Position numbers and translations under genes: made by a program. From the NCBI RefSeq assembly GCF_000430585.1, contig NZ_AUMH01000020.1, positions 1 to 64,000 on the forward strand: a DNA stretch of 64,000 nucleotides, written 5' to 3'. Of the stretch, positions 35,719-45,626 are shown in pieces (the stretch's first letter is position 1; the number at the start of each line of letters is the position of its first letter). This stretch comes from Alicyclobacillus herbarius DSM 13609. Lineage in GTDB: Bacteria; Bacillota; Bacilli; Alicyclobacillales; Alicyclobacillaceae. The notes under the pieces are model-generated. The model saw only the letters and a list, made by a program, of their open reading frames with translations. It had not been told where the DNA came from and did not search any database.

Positions 35719-37014
35719 ATGAACCGGACGGTTACGTTACTCGCTTCGGCTGCGGTCACCGCTACGTTGGTCGTGGGATGCGGAAGTACGAACACAAGCA
35801 GCAACGGATCGTCTACCGGATCGAACAGTGGGAAAACCATGACCCTGCGCGTGTCCTGGTGGGGAGATCAGACCCGAGACAACATCACACAGAAGGTCAT
35901 CAACCTATACGAGAAATTACATCCCGACATCAAGATTCAACCGGAGTTTACCGGGTACAGCGGCTACACGCAAAAGCTGAGCACCGAGGCGGCCGGCAAC
36001 AACCTTCCCGATGTGATGCAGATGAATTACGGCCCCATGATTGCGCAGTTTGCGTCGAAGGGCTTGCTTGAAAACCTAAAGCCGTACATGGATGACAAGG
36101 AGATTGACACGAGTCGCGTCGACTCGCAAATTCTCCAGACCGGTGTCGTGAATGGCCAGCAGCTGGGCGTTCCTCTCGGCATCAATGCGCTGGCTGTATT
36201 GTACAACCCGAGTCTACTGAAAAAGGCGGGCCTTTCAGACCCTAACCCGAATTGGACGTGGAATGATTTCATCCAGATGTCCGAGAAGGTGCATCAAAAA
36301 CTGGGCACCTACGGTGCGCGCACCCTTGACCCGGGGCTTGCGCCAGAACTGTATATCCGTGAGCACGGCCAGCACCTGTTCAACAAAACTCAAACCGGAC
36401 TCGGCTACAGCGACTCGGTACTCGCAGATTACTGGCAGATCAATCTCACACTGATACACGATGGGGCCGCGCCCAACATGACCGCGGTGCAACAAATTCA
36501 GGGTCTGGAAGACGAACCGTTGGCGCAGCAGAAAGCCGCGTTTGACCTGCGCTGGTCGAACCAGTTGACAGCGATGTCGAACAACGGGCAATTGAACCTC
36601 AAGCTGGCGCCGCCGCCTGGTCCGAATACGGACAAGGGACTGTACCTGAAGCCGGCGATGTTCTTCTCTATCAGTAAAAATTCGAAGTACAAAAAGCAGG
36701 CGGCCGATTTCATCAACTTCTTCATCAATAATCTGAACGCTGCCAAGATTCTCGGAAGCGATAGAGGCGTACCGGTATCCTCCGTGATTCGAGACCAACT
36801 GAAACCGAGCCTCTCGAAGCTGGATCAGGAGACGTATGACTATGTCGACTACGTAGCCAAGCACAGCAGCCCTATCGACCCGGACGATCCCGCCAATTAC
36901 TCGGAAATCAGCCAGGACCTGACCGACGTTGACCAGAAGGTCCTGTACGGAAAAGAGACGCCTGCACAGGGGGCTAAGGAGTTTCGTGAGGAGGCCACAC
37001 CGCTCTTGAAGTGA
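35719..37014 (+). CDS. ABC transporter substrate-binding lipoprotein (CUT1), pectin cluster
   Basis: 431 aa. A signal peptide ends in the lipobox LVVGCGS, followed by a Ser/Asn/Gly linker and a solute-binding fold of the sugar type: LRVSWWGDQTRD, EFTGYSGYTQKLSTEAAGNN and GVPLGINALAVLYNP. It would capture oligogalacturonides released outside the cell. ATG 35719 has AAGGAGGGG upstream. Two permeases follow. A close paralogue lies at 49127-50419. Confidence 0.93.
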   Translation: MNRTVTLLASAAVTATLVVGCGSTNTSSNGSSTGSNSGKTMTLRVSWWGDQTRDNITQKVINLYEKLHPDIKIQPEFTGYSGYTQKLSTEAAGNNLPDVMQMNYGPMIAQFASKGLLENLKPYMDDKEIDTSRVDSQILQTGVVNGQQLGVPLGINALAVLYNPSLLKKAGLSDPNPNWTWNDFIQMSEKVHQKLGTYGARTLDPGLAPELYIREHGQHLFNKTQTGLGYSDSVLADYWQINLTLIHDGAAPNMTAVQQIQGLEDEPLAQQKAAFDLRWSNQLTAMSNNGQLNLKLAPPPGPNTDKGLYLKPAMFFSISKNSKYKKQAADFINFFINNLNAAKILGSDRGVPVSSVIRDQLKPSLSKLDQETYDYVDYVAKHSSPIDPDDPANYSEISQDLTDVDQKVLYGKETPAQGAKEFREEATPLLK

Positions 37015-37115
37015 GTCTAGGCGTTGTGGACGGGCCCTGCTTAGTGAGTGTTGGTGGGGCTCGTCAGTTCTCACGGAATCGGTCCCCGGTCTCCATGGAA
37101 GAGGAGGGAAAGTCA

Positions 37116-38066
37116 TTGTTGGGCGGACGGCTAGTCGTGGCAGGAAAGGGCCATGTGGCAGTCAGACGTCTCAAGTTTCGCACGGGCAACCGAAACTTGG
37201 CTGGATATCTATTCATCTCGCCGTTTCTGATTGGTTTCATCACCTTGACCGCCCTGCCGATGGTGGCTTCGCTCTATCTGTCGTTTACCGATTACAGCAT
37301 GTTGGGAGCACCGAACTGGCTCGGCATGGCCAACTATCAGAAGATGTTTTGGGGGGACGACACGTATTGGCAATCGGTGCGTGTCACGCTGGTTTACGTC
37401 CTGACCTCCGTGCCGATGCGGCTTATCTGCGCGCTTTTGATTGCTGTTCTGTTGGACCGTGTCACGGCCGGCGCGGGCCTGTTTCGCACCGTGCTCTACA
37501 TCCCTTCGTTGATTGGTGGCAGCGTAGCCGTCTCGGTAATGTGGAAGCAGCTGTTTAGCGACAACGGGGCTGTCAACGCCCTCCTCGCCTTGGTAGGGAT
37601 ACATCCCATATCCTGGCTGGGCAATCCGCATACCGCACTCTGGACTCTGGTCCTGTTGGCGGGTTGGCAATTCGGGTCTCCGATGCTGATCTTTCTGGCT
37701 GGGCTGAAAAACATTCCAAAAGAGCTTTACGAGGCGGCAAACGTCGACGGCGCAGGCGGACTGCAGAATTTCTTTCGCATCACGTTGCCCATGTTAACAC
37801 CGGTAATCTTGTTCAACGTGGTCATGCAGGTCATCCAATCCTTTTTGGCGTTCACGCCAAGTTACATCATCTCCAATGGCCAGGGCGATCCGCTCGGCGG
37901 CACGCTCCTCTACGTGCTATACGTGTTCCGTAACGCGTTCGTGTTCTTTAAGATGGGCTACGCTTCCGCCATGGCTTGGGTGTTGCTTGCGGCAATTGCC
38001 ATTTGCACGGCCATCATCTTCCGCAGTTCATCTTACTGGGTCCATTATGAATCGGAGAGTGAGTGA
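37116..38066 (+). CDS. Sugar ABC transporter permease (MalF/UgpA-like)
   Basis: 316 aa with six membrane segments; GYLFISPFLIGFITLTALP near the start is typical for CUT1 permeases, and the EAA loop is LYEAANVDGAGGLQNFFRIT. I take TTG 37116 as start since AGGAGGG lies 7 nt upstream; ATG 37095 would place that site inside the gene. It pairs with the next permease. The ATPase must come from elsewhere, as is usual in Bacillus where MsmX serves several sugar transporters. Confidence 0.92.
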   Translation: MLGGRLVVAGKGHVAVRRLKFRTGNRNLAGYLFISPFLIGFITLTALPMVASLYLSFTDYSMLGAPNWLGMANYQKMFWGDDTYWQSVRVTLVYVLTSVPMRLICALLIAVLLDRVTAGAGLFRTVLYIPSLIGGSVAVSVMWKQLFSDNGAVNALLALVGIHPISWLGNPHTALWTLVLLAGWQFGSPMLIFLAGLKNIPKELYEAANVDGAGGLQNFFRITLPMLTPVILFNVVMQVIQSFLAFTPSYIISNGQGDPLGGTLLYVLYVFRNAFVFFKMGYASAMAWVLLAAIAICTAIIFRSSSYWVHYESESE

Positions 38067-38905
38067 GTATGGCAGCCCGCAAGTACGCATTTGTCAACTA
38101 TACGCTGTTGTGTTTGATCACGCTGGTCATGATTTATCCGGTCCTGTGGATGCTCAGCAGCTCACTGAAGAACGGCCCGGAGGTGTTCTCAACCGCATCC
38201 TCCTTGATTCCGAAAAACCCGCACTTTGAAAACTACATCCAGGGGTGGAAGGGATTCGCTGGGGTTTCCTTCACAACTTTCTTCAAAAACTCGCTGGTCG
38301 TCGTCATCTGGAGCACCATCGGTAGCGTCACTTCGTCGACCTTAATTGCCTATGGTTTCGCCCGCATCCGTTTTGTTGGGCGTAAGTTTTGGTTTGTGTG
38401 CATGATGTTGACGATGATGCTGCCGCCCGAGATTGTCATGATTCCCCAGTATATCCTGTTCAACAAACTCGGCTGGCTAAACACGTTCTTGCCGTTAATC
38501 TTACCGACGTTTTTCGGCACGCCGTTCTTCGTTTTTCTCATCATGCAATTCATACGCAGCATTCCACGGGACTTGGAAGAAGCGGCGGTGATTGACGGAT
38601 GCACGCGTTGGACTGCGTTTCTGCGCATTGTGTTCCCGATGGTGGTGCCAGCTGTTGTAACATGCGCCATCTTCAGTTTCTACTGGCGTTGGGAGGAGTT
38701 TATCGGTCCGCTCGTCTACCTCAGCAACCCCAAGTTGTACACCGTATCGTTGGCGCTCAAGATGTTTTCCGATCCGGACGCAGTTACGGATTGGGGGGCT
38801 CTGTTCGCGATGTCTGTCGCCAGTCTCGTCCCGATTCTGATTGTGTTCTTTATCTTTCAACGTTACGTCATGGAGGGGATTGCGACCAGTGGCTTGAAAG
38901 GATAG
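38063..38905 (+). CDS. Sugar ABC transporter permease (MalG/UgpE-like)
   Basis: 280 aa with six membrane segments and the EAA loop LEEAAVIDGCTRWTAFLRIV. It overlaps the previous stop as GTGA; the start could also be ATG 38069. With the preceding permease it forms the channel of the importer. Confidence 0.93.
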   Translation: MSMAARKYAFVNYTLLCLITLVMIYPVLWMLSSSLKNGPEVFSTASSLIPKNPHFENYIQGWKGFAGVSFTTFFKNSLVVVIWSTIGSVTSSTLIAYGFARIRFVGRKFWFVCMMLTMMLPPEIVMIPQYILFNKLGWLNTFLPLILPTFFGTPFFVFLIMQFIRSIPRDLEEAAVIDGCTRWTAFLRIVFPMVVPAVVTCAIFSFYWRWEEFIGPLVYLSNPKLYTVSLALKMFSDPDAVTDWGALFAMSVASLVPILIVFFIFQRYVMEGIATSGLKG

Positions 38906-38941
38906 GGTGTACGCCATCTTTAAACGGTGAGGACAGATTCG

Positions 38942-40699
38942 ATGGGTATGCTCAGGTTCAAGATGGATGCCAAGTTAGGAACCATAAAGATCCGTCACAA
39001 GCTGTTCCTGGTATTTGCCACCCTGTTCGTACTTTACAACCTGGTGATTCTCGGACTGCTGGAAGTCGTGATCCGCCATTATGACGCGAACCTTTATGCC
39101 GAAGCCAAGGGGCAGTTGAATGTTGGATCGTCCATCATCAATCGGGAATTGGAACGGATTGGCGACCTGTCGTTTGAAATTATGACGGACGACAGTGTCC
39201 AGGAAACCTTACAGCAGATGTTGGACAATCCGTCGAGCTACGCCACGTATGTCAGCAAGGGCAACTTGTACAAACGCATCACGTCCTATTTTCAGGACAG
39301 TCACTTTCTCGACTATATCGATTTGGTCAGTCGGGACGGGGTGCATTTCACGGCCGGGAACAACGGGCAGATTCAATCCTTGAGTACGGTCGAACAAGCC
39401 CAGGCCAGAAAGGCGCGTGGGGCTCACGTGTGGGAGACGACGGGAGGCTCCCAGCCGACCCTGCTGTCGGTGCGGGACGTTCGCAGCGAGGCCAGTCTGG
39501 GCCAAGAGGAGCTCGGCATGCTGCAGATGAAGGTCAACCTTGATGGACTGGTCCGCACATACCTAGACTTGTCGGCTGGTCAGGGACTGCTCATGTACAA
39601 GGACGGGAAGTTGGTGTACGCCTCTGACCCGGACCTGCAGGCGATTGCGGTGAATCTGCCAAGCCGCATCCGCACTTACGGCATCCTGCGCGTGGCTGGC
39701 CATCGCGACTTCGTCGCCCGGATGCGGGATGGGGAGTTCGACTATTTCAGTTTCATTCCGTACAACGCCTTGTTCGACGACATCTGGAAGCTGCGGCTGG
39801 GGTGTTTCGCCGCCGACGTAGCCCTGGCTCTTGGTACCTTGCTTATCATTTGCCGTCTGTCTGGGCGCGTCAGTCGGCCATTGGAGCAATTGACAGAGCG
39901 GATGAAGGAAGTTCAGGCGGGCAACATGTCGCCCCAACACGTGACGCCCGACGGGGTGGCTAGCGACGAAATCGGCGAGCTGTACACCAACTTTGACCTG
40001 ATGATGCAGCGCATCAACGACCTGATTGAGGAGAACTACGTAAAAGAGTTACTGGTCAAGGAGGCGGAGTTCCAGGCCCTGCAGGCGCAGATCAATCCTC
40101 ACTTCTTGTACAACACGTTAAACTCCATCAATTGGTTGGCGCGGATGAACCACCAGGACACCATTTCGCGGATGGTGGAGGCATTGGCAAGCCTGCTGCG
40201 GCAAATGACGGACCGTCACGATACGTTGGTCTCACTGGCGGACGAGTTGACAATTGTCGGCAATTACCTGACCATCCAGAAGGTGCGCTTTGGAGATCGC
40301 CTACATTGTGAAATCGCGATCGACGACGCCCTAAAGGCCTGTCAGATTCCCAAACTGACGATTCAGCCTTTGGTTGAAAACGCCATCAAACACGGCCTGG
40401 AGAAGGTTGAAGGGCAGTTGTCGATACGGATTCGAGCCGTCGAATGCGATTCAGACCTGCTTGTGATGGTCGTCGACGATGGGCCGGGGGCGGACGAAAC
40501 CGTGTTCGCCCAGTCCCTGTCCGGTGTTGGCGAAGCAACGTCGAACAAAATCGGCCTTCGGAACATTGACCGTCGAATTCAGGCAGTGTTTGGTGAAGAC
40601 TATGGCCTGTCTGTGGAGAGTGTCCGAGGCCAAGGGACAACCGTGATTCTACGCATGGCCAAGGTGGGGGGAGAGTATGTACAAGGTTTTGCTTTGTGA
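38942..40699 (+). CDS. YesM-type sensor histidine kinase
   Basis: 585 aa. A membrane helix near 20-42 and a second near 285-310 bracket an extracellular sensor domain; HAMP follows, then the His_kinase domain with the phospho-acceptor in NPHFLYNTLNSINWLA and the ATPase with LTIQPLVENAIKHGLEK and VVDDGPGAD. YesM/YesN systems control pectin-related genes in Bacillus, so it likely senses oligosaccharides or the binding protein. ATG 38942 has GAGGAC upstream. It overlaps the response-regulator gene by 23 bp. Confidence 0.92.
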   Translation: MGMLRFKMDAKLGTIKIRHKLFLVFATLFVLYNLVILGLLEVVIRHYDANLYAEAKGQLNVGSSIINRELERIGDLSFEIMTDDSVQETLQQMLDNPSSYATYVSKGNLYKRITSYFQDSHFLDYIDLVSRDGVHFTAGNNGQIQSLSTVEQAQARKARGAHVWETTGGSQPTLLSVRDVRSEASLGQEELGMLQMKVNLDGLVRTYLDLSAGQGLLMYKDGKLVYASDPDLQAIAVNLPSRIRTYGILRVAGHRDFVARMRDGEFDYFSFIPYNALFDDIWKLRLGCFAADVALALGTLLIICRLSGRVSRPLEQLTERMKEVQAGNMSPQHVTPDGVASDEIGELYTNFDLMMQRINDLIEENYVKELLVKEAEFQALQAQINPHFLYNTLNSINWLARMNHQDTISRMVEALASLLRQMTDRHDTLVSLADELTIVGNYLTIQKVRFGDRLHCEIAIDDALKACQIPKLTIQPLVENAIKHGLEKVEGQLSIRIRAVECDSDLLVMVVDDGPGADETVFAQSLSGVGEATSNKIGLRNIDRRIQAVFGEDYGLSVESVRGQGTTVILRMAKVGGEYVQGFAL

Positions 40700-42347
40700 T
40701 GATGAACCGATTGTACGGACAGCCATCTCGCAGTTGGTACCTTGGCAGGATCACGGAACCTCTCTCGTAGGGTTGGCGGACAACGGTACGGCTGCACTGC
40801 AGCAGATCCGTGTGCATCATCCAGACATCGTCATCTGCGACATCAAGATGCCAGGGATGGACGGACTGGAGTTGATTGAGCGGGTACGGGAAGAAGACCC
40901 TGACGTGGTCTTCGTGGTCCTGTCCGGCTACGCAGAGTTTCAGTTTGCCCGGCGCGCGATGGCGATGGGGGTGCAGTACTATCTGCTCAAGCCGTGCAAT
41001 GAGCATGAGATTACGAAAGTCCTCGATGACGTTGTAGAGCAGTTGGATCAACGCCGCGAAAACCGTCAACATGTCTTGCGTATGGAGCGGGAGTTGGAGG
41101 GGCTGCAACTTCAGATGGAGGAGCAGGTGCTGCGCGAACTGATTACGCTCGCTGGGGTCGTCACTGATTCGCTCGGGCAGCAGATGACGCGCTTGGGGTG
41201 GCTGGGACGGCGCATCCGACTCCTGGTGTTCACCGCGGATGGCCGTGATGCGCGAGAGGCGTTACCCCAGTTCGTGAAGGAGATGACCGCCCATGTCATG
41301 TGGCGGCAAGGGCTTGGTTTACGCCGCGTGGCCGACGCATGGCTTGGAGATCACTGGTTGTTTGTGGTGGAGGAGGCGGACACGGGGCGTCTCCGGTCCG
41401 AACTACAGAAGCTGCTCAAGGAGATATCCCCCTGGGAGCGCGTGAGCATCGCCGTGAGCGAGGAAGCGGATATGGTGCAGCTCTCAAGTCTCTATCGAGA
41501 GGCCTGTGCGTGTCTGGAACAGCGCTTTTATTTGGGGTCTGGGAGGATTCTCACGCCGGAGGACGGTTGGGAACCCGCGTCATCTTTGCCACCGCTCAAG
41601 CACAGCTTGGATGCCATCGTCCATGCGGTCATTGCCGGCAATACCGCGGGCGTGCAACAATCGCTTTCTAAGTTCTTCGACGGATTGCGATCCGCCCGCG
41701 CTCCCGTCGCTGAGGCAAGGGCCGCCTGCTTGGAACTGGTCGTCGCCCTGGGCCGGCACGTACGGAAGGAGACGATGCTGGCTTCTTTGCGGCGGATTGG
41801 CACGCGCATCGCCGACGTCTGGCTAGACGAGATTGAACAGGACATTCAGGCAGCGGCGCTGCAGGTTACAAGTGAGTACGCGGTGTTCTCCAAACCACAT
41901 GAAAACCAGTTGGTGAAGCGGGTTGTCGAGCATGTACGAGAACAGTACAGCGATGCGGAGCTAAACCTTTCCCGACTCGCGCGCGAGCACTTCTATCTTA
42001 ACCCCGACTACCTGGGGCGGGTTTTTCGCGAGGTGACGGGCGTTCGTTTTACTGACTTTCTCACAACGGTCCGTGTCCAACGTGCACAGGACCTCTTGCG
42101 AGGACAACCGAGATTGACGATAGCGGATGTGGCGGAACAGGTCGGTTTCGGGCCCAATGCACCCTATTTCAGTCAGGTATTCAAGCGTTGCACAGGGTAT
42201 ACCCCTTCTGAGTACCGCAAGGTGTCGGCCGGTCGGAGCAACCCCATTGGCGAGGAGGGAAACTGCGATGACACCGGAATCACGCATGTTCTGGTCGGAG
42301 CGTCTGGTCGAGGCGTGGATAGAGCATCAGTTTACGTGGAGCGATGA
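40677..42347 (+). CDS. YesN-type response regulator (receiver plus AraC HTH)
   Basis: 556 aa. The receiver has the acidic pair in VLLCDDEPIVR, the phospho-acceptor Asp in IVICDIKMPGMDGL and the Lys in YYLLKPCNE. A long middle region precedes an AraC domain with LSRLAREHFYLNPDYLGRVF and the final VGFGPNAPYFSQVFKRCTGY core. Family proteins normally end shortly after TPSEYR; here ~40 more residues run 80 bp into the GH105 gene in another frame. The ATG follows GGGGAGAG. It is the likely activator of the cluster. Confidence 0.9.
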   Translation: MYKVLLCDDEPIVRTAISQLVPWQDHGTSLVGLADNGTAALQQIRVHHPDIVICDIKMPGMDGLELIERVREEDPDVVFVVLSGYAEFQFARRAMAMGVQYYLLKPCNEHEITKVLDDVVEQLDQRRENRQHVLRMERELEGLQLQMEEQVLRELITLAGVVTDSLGQQMTRLGWLGRRIRLLVFTADGRDAREALPQFVKEMTAHVMWRQGLGLRRVADAWLGDHWLFVVEEADTGRLRSELQKLLKEISPWERVSIAVSEEADMVQLSSLYREACACLEQRFYLGSGRILTPEDGWEPASSLPPLKHSLDAIVHAVIAGNTAGVQQSLSKFFDGLRSARAPVAEARAACLELVVALGRHVRKETMLASLRRIGTRIADVWLDEIEQDIQAAALQVTSEYAVFSKPHENQLVKRVVEHVREQYSDAELNLSRLAREHFYLNPDYLGRVFREVTGVRFTDFLTTVRVQRAQDLLRGQPRLTIADVAEQVGFGPNAPYFSQVFKRCTGYTPSEYRKVSAGRSNPIGEEGNCDDTGITHVLVGASGRGVDRASVYVER

Positions 42348-43443
42348 CCTACACCAGACGTGGAACTACGAGAGCGGGTGCGTGTTGCGCGCCGTTGAGG
42401 CGGTATGGCGACGGACCGGGAAGGCCCTGTACTTCGAACGCATCCGAGCCATTCTGGACAGCCTCGTTGACATGAACGGATTGATCCGTACGTACGTCTT
42501 GGAAGACTACAATCTCGACCAAATCCAGGAGGGCAAGTTGTTGTTCACCCTATATGAGCAAACCCGTGAGGAACGGTACCGGCGCGCCATCGAGCGGTTG
42601 CTCTGTCAACTGCGCGGACAACCGCGCACAGAGACGGGCGGATTCTGGCACAAGAAGATCTACCCGTATCAGATGTGGTTGGACGGCGTGTATATGACGG
42701 CGCCTTTCCTGGCCCAGTATGCGCAAACCTTTCAGCAGCCCGCATGGTTTGACGTGGCGGTGGAGCACGCATTGACCATGGAGCGGCAAACCCGCGACCG
42801 AGTGACGGGTCTACTGTATCACGGATGGGATGAGAGCCGGGAGCAGCGGTGGGCTGATCCCAAGACCGGTTGTTCGTCGGTGTTTTGGGGTCGTGCCATG
42901 GGGTGGTACGCCATGGCCATCGTCGACATTTTGGATTTCCTGCCGGTCGATCATTCTCGGCGTGGGCAACTGGTCGGCATCTTCCACCGTCTGATGCGTG
43001 CGGTCGTCGCAGTCCAAGATGGCGTGAGCGGCCTTTGGTATCAGGTGTTGGACCAATCTGAGCGGCAAGGGAATTACTTGGAGTCCTCCTGCTCTGCGAT
43101 GTTTGTGTATGCCCTTGCCAAAGGCGTTCGTCTCCACTATCTACAGGACTCGTTCCTCCCGGCTGCGGAACGGGCGTACCACGGACTACTTACGCACGCT
43201 CTACACGTGGACGAAGCCGGACGTCCGCAGCTTGAATTCTGTAATGCGGTCGCGGGACTCGGCGGAGACCCATACCGGGACGGCAGCTTTGATTACTACG
43301 TGCACGAACGGATCGTCGTGAACGATCCGAAAGCGATTGCGGCGTTCATCCTGGCCAGCGTGGAGATGGAGCGATGGGACATGGATGGCGCGGAGGACAG
43401 GAGGGACGGCTATGCAAACGTATGCCATATGCGGGGTCAGTGA
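42268..43443 (+). CDS. GH105 unsaturated glucuronyl/rhamnogalacturonyl hydrolase
   Basis: 391 aa cytoplasmic (alpha/alpha)6 barrel. MWLDGVYMTAPFLAQYA contains the Asp equivalent to the catalytic Asp of B. subtilis YteR, and CSSVFWGRAMGWYAMA is the second family block. It removes the unsaturated uronic acid at the non-reducing end of oligosaccharides made by pectate or rhamnogalacturonan lyases. ATG 42268 follows GAGGAGGGA. It overlaps the regulator gene upstream and the oxidoreductase gene downstream. Confidence 0.93.
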   Translation: MTPESRMFWSERLVEAWIEHQFTWSDDLHQTWNYESGCVLRAVEAVWRRTGKALYFERIRAILDSLVDMNGLIRTYVLEDYNLDQIQEGKLLFTLYEQTREERYRRAIERLLCQLRGQPRTETGGFWHKKIYPYQMWLDGVYMTAPFLAQYAQTFQQPAWFDVAVEHALTMERQTRDRVTGLLYHGWDESREQRWADPKTGCSSVFWGRAMGWYAMAIVDILDFLPVDHSRRGQLVGIFHRLMRAVVAVQDGVSGLWYQVLDQSERQGNYLESSCSAMFVYALAKGVRLHYLQDSFLPAAERAYHGLLTHALHVDEAGRPQLEFCNAVAGLGGDPYRDGSFDYYVHERIVVNDPKAIAAFILASVEMERWDMDGAEDRRDGYANVCHMRGQ

Positions 43444-44701
43444 CCGCGCCATGAACATGTTCATTGGTCCCATCGTAGAGACGTTTTCGGACTCTGCGGC
43501 TGTCGTTGCGCTGCTCGACGTGGACTCCCGCAGGCACCAGGTGTGCAAGCTGCGCTATCCGAGCTTGGGCTCGGTTCCTGAGTATTTGCCCTATCAGTTT
43601 GATGCGATGATTACCGAGACCAAGCCCGATGCGGTCATCGTCGCCAGTCGGGACGACACGCACGCCGAGTACATCGTAAGGGCGCTAGAGAAGGGTCTCG
43701 ATGTCATCAGCGAAAAACCGATGGCGACCAACACCGAGGACTGCCGCCGCATCCTCGCCGCCGAAGCGCAGAGCCGTGGGAAAGTGACGGTCACGTTCAA
43801 CTATCGCTATAACCCCGTGCACAGGAAGATTAAGGAACTGATCTTGGAAGGGCGTCTGGGACGAGTTACGTCCGTAGACTTGAACTGGTACATCGACACC
43901 TATCACGGGTCGAGCTACTTTCAGCGTTGGAATCGCAGGCGTGAACACTCCGGAGGATTGTCTATTCATAAGAGTTCTCATCACTTCGACCTCGTTCAGT
44001 GGTGGATCAATCAGCGCCCGGTCGAGGTCTTTGCGTACGGAGCCCGCAACTACTACGGACCGGATTCAGAGTACAATCCAGACCGCAGCGATGGCCGCTA
44101 CTGCGGCACCTGCGATGTGCGAGACGAGTGCGCCTACTATCGGCGTTGGAGCACGCGGAGCGGACGTGGCGCTGTCTTGGACGACCATCTGGGAACGGTT
44201 CGGGTGGTCCCGTCCGATGAGGCGTATACCGACTATCGCAGGGATGCGTGCATGTTCGACTCGGAGATTGATATCGAGGATACGTACGTGGTCACTGCTC
44301 GTTACAACCAGGGAGCGATGCTGTCCTATTCAGTCAATTTTTCCTTGCCGTATGAAGGCTATCGCTTAGCCATTAACGGCACGCGGGGGCGCATCGAGAC
44401 CAAGGAATACCACGAGCCCTCGCGCGTCCCGTTTCCGACGCCCGTGCAGACCGTCGATTTCTTTCCGCTGTTTGGGAGCAAGGAGACCATTCACGTTGTG
44501 CACCGGGCAGGGGGCCACGGTGGGGGAGACCCGGTCCTTCAGGAGGACCTCTTCCTTGGGCTCGACTCGACCCGCACCTATCCAATCCTGTCGGGCAGTT
44601 TGGACGGCGCGTACGCCGTCGCAGCTGGGGAGGCAGTTTGGCGTTCAGTCCAGGAGGGTCGGCCTATCGCGATTCCAGACTGGCAAGTCGAAAGCTTGTA
44701 A
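43412..44701 (+). CDS. Gfo/Idh/MocA-family oxidoreductase with Cys-rich insert
   Basis: 429 aa. An N-terminal NAD(P) Rossmann fold (YAICGVSDRAMNMF, SEKPMA with the conserved Lys-Pro, VTFNYRYNPVH) is followed by the sugar-binding domain with SIHKSSHHFDLVQWW. An insert near residues 225-245 has RYCGTCDVRDECAYYRRW, a C-x2-C-x5-C arrangement that may bind metal. It probably oxidises or epimerises a sugar acid in the pectin pathway; the substrate is not certain. ATG 43412 has AGGAGGGA upstream. Confidence 0.87.
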   Translation: MQTYAICGVSDRAMNMFIGPIVETFSDSAAVVALLDVDSRRHQVCKLRYPSLGSVPEYLPYQFDAMITETKPDAVIVASRDDTHAEYIVRALEKGLDVISEKPMATNTEDCRRILAAEAQSRGKVTVTFNYRYNPVHRKIKELILEGRLGRVTSVDLNWYIDTYHGSSYFQRWNRRREHSGGLSIHKSSHHFDLVQWWINQRPVEVFAYGARNYYGPDSEYNPDRSDGRYCGTCDVRDECAYYRRWSTRSGRGAVLDDHLGTVRVVPSDEAYTDYRRDACMFDSEIDIEDTYVVTARYNQGAMLSYSVNFSLPYEGYRLAINGTRGRIETKEYHEPSRVPFPTPVQTVDFFPLFGSKETIHVVHRAGGHGGGDPVLQEDLFLGLDSTRTYPILSGSLDGAYAVAAGEAVWRSVQEGRPIAIPDWQVESL

Positions 44702-44772
44702 AGTTGTCCGGATGCGTACTTGTAGGGTTGTCGGGGCATGCATTGGAGATTAAATCCTGGAAGGAGTTGTGC

Positions 44773-45609
44773 ATGAAAATGGAAATTCGTCATCCGAGTC
44801 ATCCTGCAGACGCGTTGCAGTACTCGACGGAACGACTGCGCCAAGAGTTCCTGGTCGAGGGACTGTTCGAGGCGGGGGAAATCCACCTGGTCTACACGCA
44901 CCACGACCGCATGCTCCTCGGCGGCGCGGCGCCGTTGGCGAAGTCCATCGTGATTGAAAACATCCCTGAGCTGAGGACGAACTACTTCCTCGAGCGCAGG
45001 GAAGTGGGCATCATCAACATCGGCCGCGAAGGCGCGGTCCACGTCGATGACGAGACGCACAACCTGGGTCCTCGGGAATGCCTCTACGTGGGTCTGGGAC
45101 GGCGTAGACTCGCGTTTTCGAGTACGGACCCTGAGCATCCGGCGCGGTTCTATCTGGTTTCTGCACCTGCCCACCGCGCCCTGCCCACACGCAAGGCTAC
45201 GCTCGCCGAAGCGGAGCCGGAGCACGTGGGTGCCGATGCTCAGTCCAATCGACGGATCATCTATCGCTTCATCCACGAAGGCGGTATCAAGAGCTGTCAA
45301 CTGATGATGGGCATGACGGTTTTGGCACCGAACAACTTGTGGAACACGATGCCGGCCCACCTGCACGACCGCCGCTCCGAGGTCTATCTCTACTTCGACT
45401 TGGACGAAGGTGCCCGGGTCTTCCACTTGATGGGCAGTCCGAATGCGACGCGCCACCTGGTTGTCGCCAATGAGCAAGTGGTCATCTCTCCCAGCTGGTC
45501 GATTCATGCGGGCGTGGGCACGAGCCATTACACGTTTATCTGGGCGATGGCCGGCGAGAACTACACATTCCAAGACATGGATCCGGTCTCGCTGAATGAG
45601 CTGCGTTGA
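44773..45609 (+). CDS. kduI: 5-dehydro-4-deoxy-D-glucuronate isomerase
   Basis: 278 aa cupin-fold isomerase converting 5-keto-4-deoxyuronate to 3-deoxy-D-glycero-2,5-hexodiulosonate. The zinc site is in MPAHLHDRRSEVYLYFDL, and other KduI blocks are RRSEVYLYF and VISPSWSIHAGVGTSHYTF. ATG 44773 has AAGGAG upstream. Its stop is 17 bp before kduD, so the two act as consecutive steps. Confidence 0.96.
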   Translation: MKMEIRHPSHPADALQYSTERLRQEFLVEGLFEAGEIHLVYTHHDRMLLGGAAPLAKSIVIENIPELRTNYFLERREVGIINIGREGAVHVDDETHNLGPRECLYVGLGRRRLAFSSTDPEHPARFYLVSAPAHRALPTRKATLAEAEPEHVGADAQSNRRIIYRFIHEGGIKSCQLMMGMTVLAPNNLWNTMPAHLHDRRSEVYLYFDLDEGARVFHLMGSPNATRHLVVANEQVVISPSWSIHAGVGTSHYTFIWAMAGENYTFQDMDPVSLNELR

Positions 45610-45626
45610 GAAAGGTTGGGGAGAAG

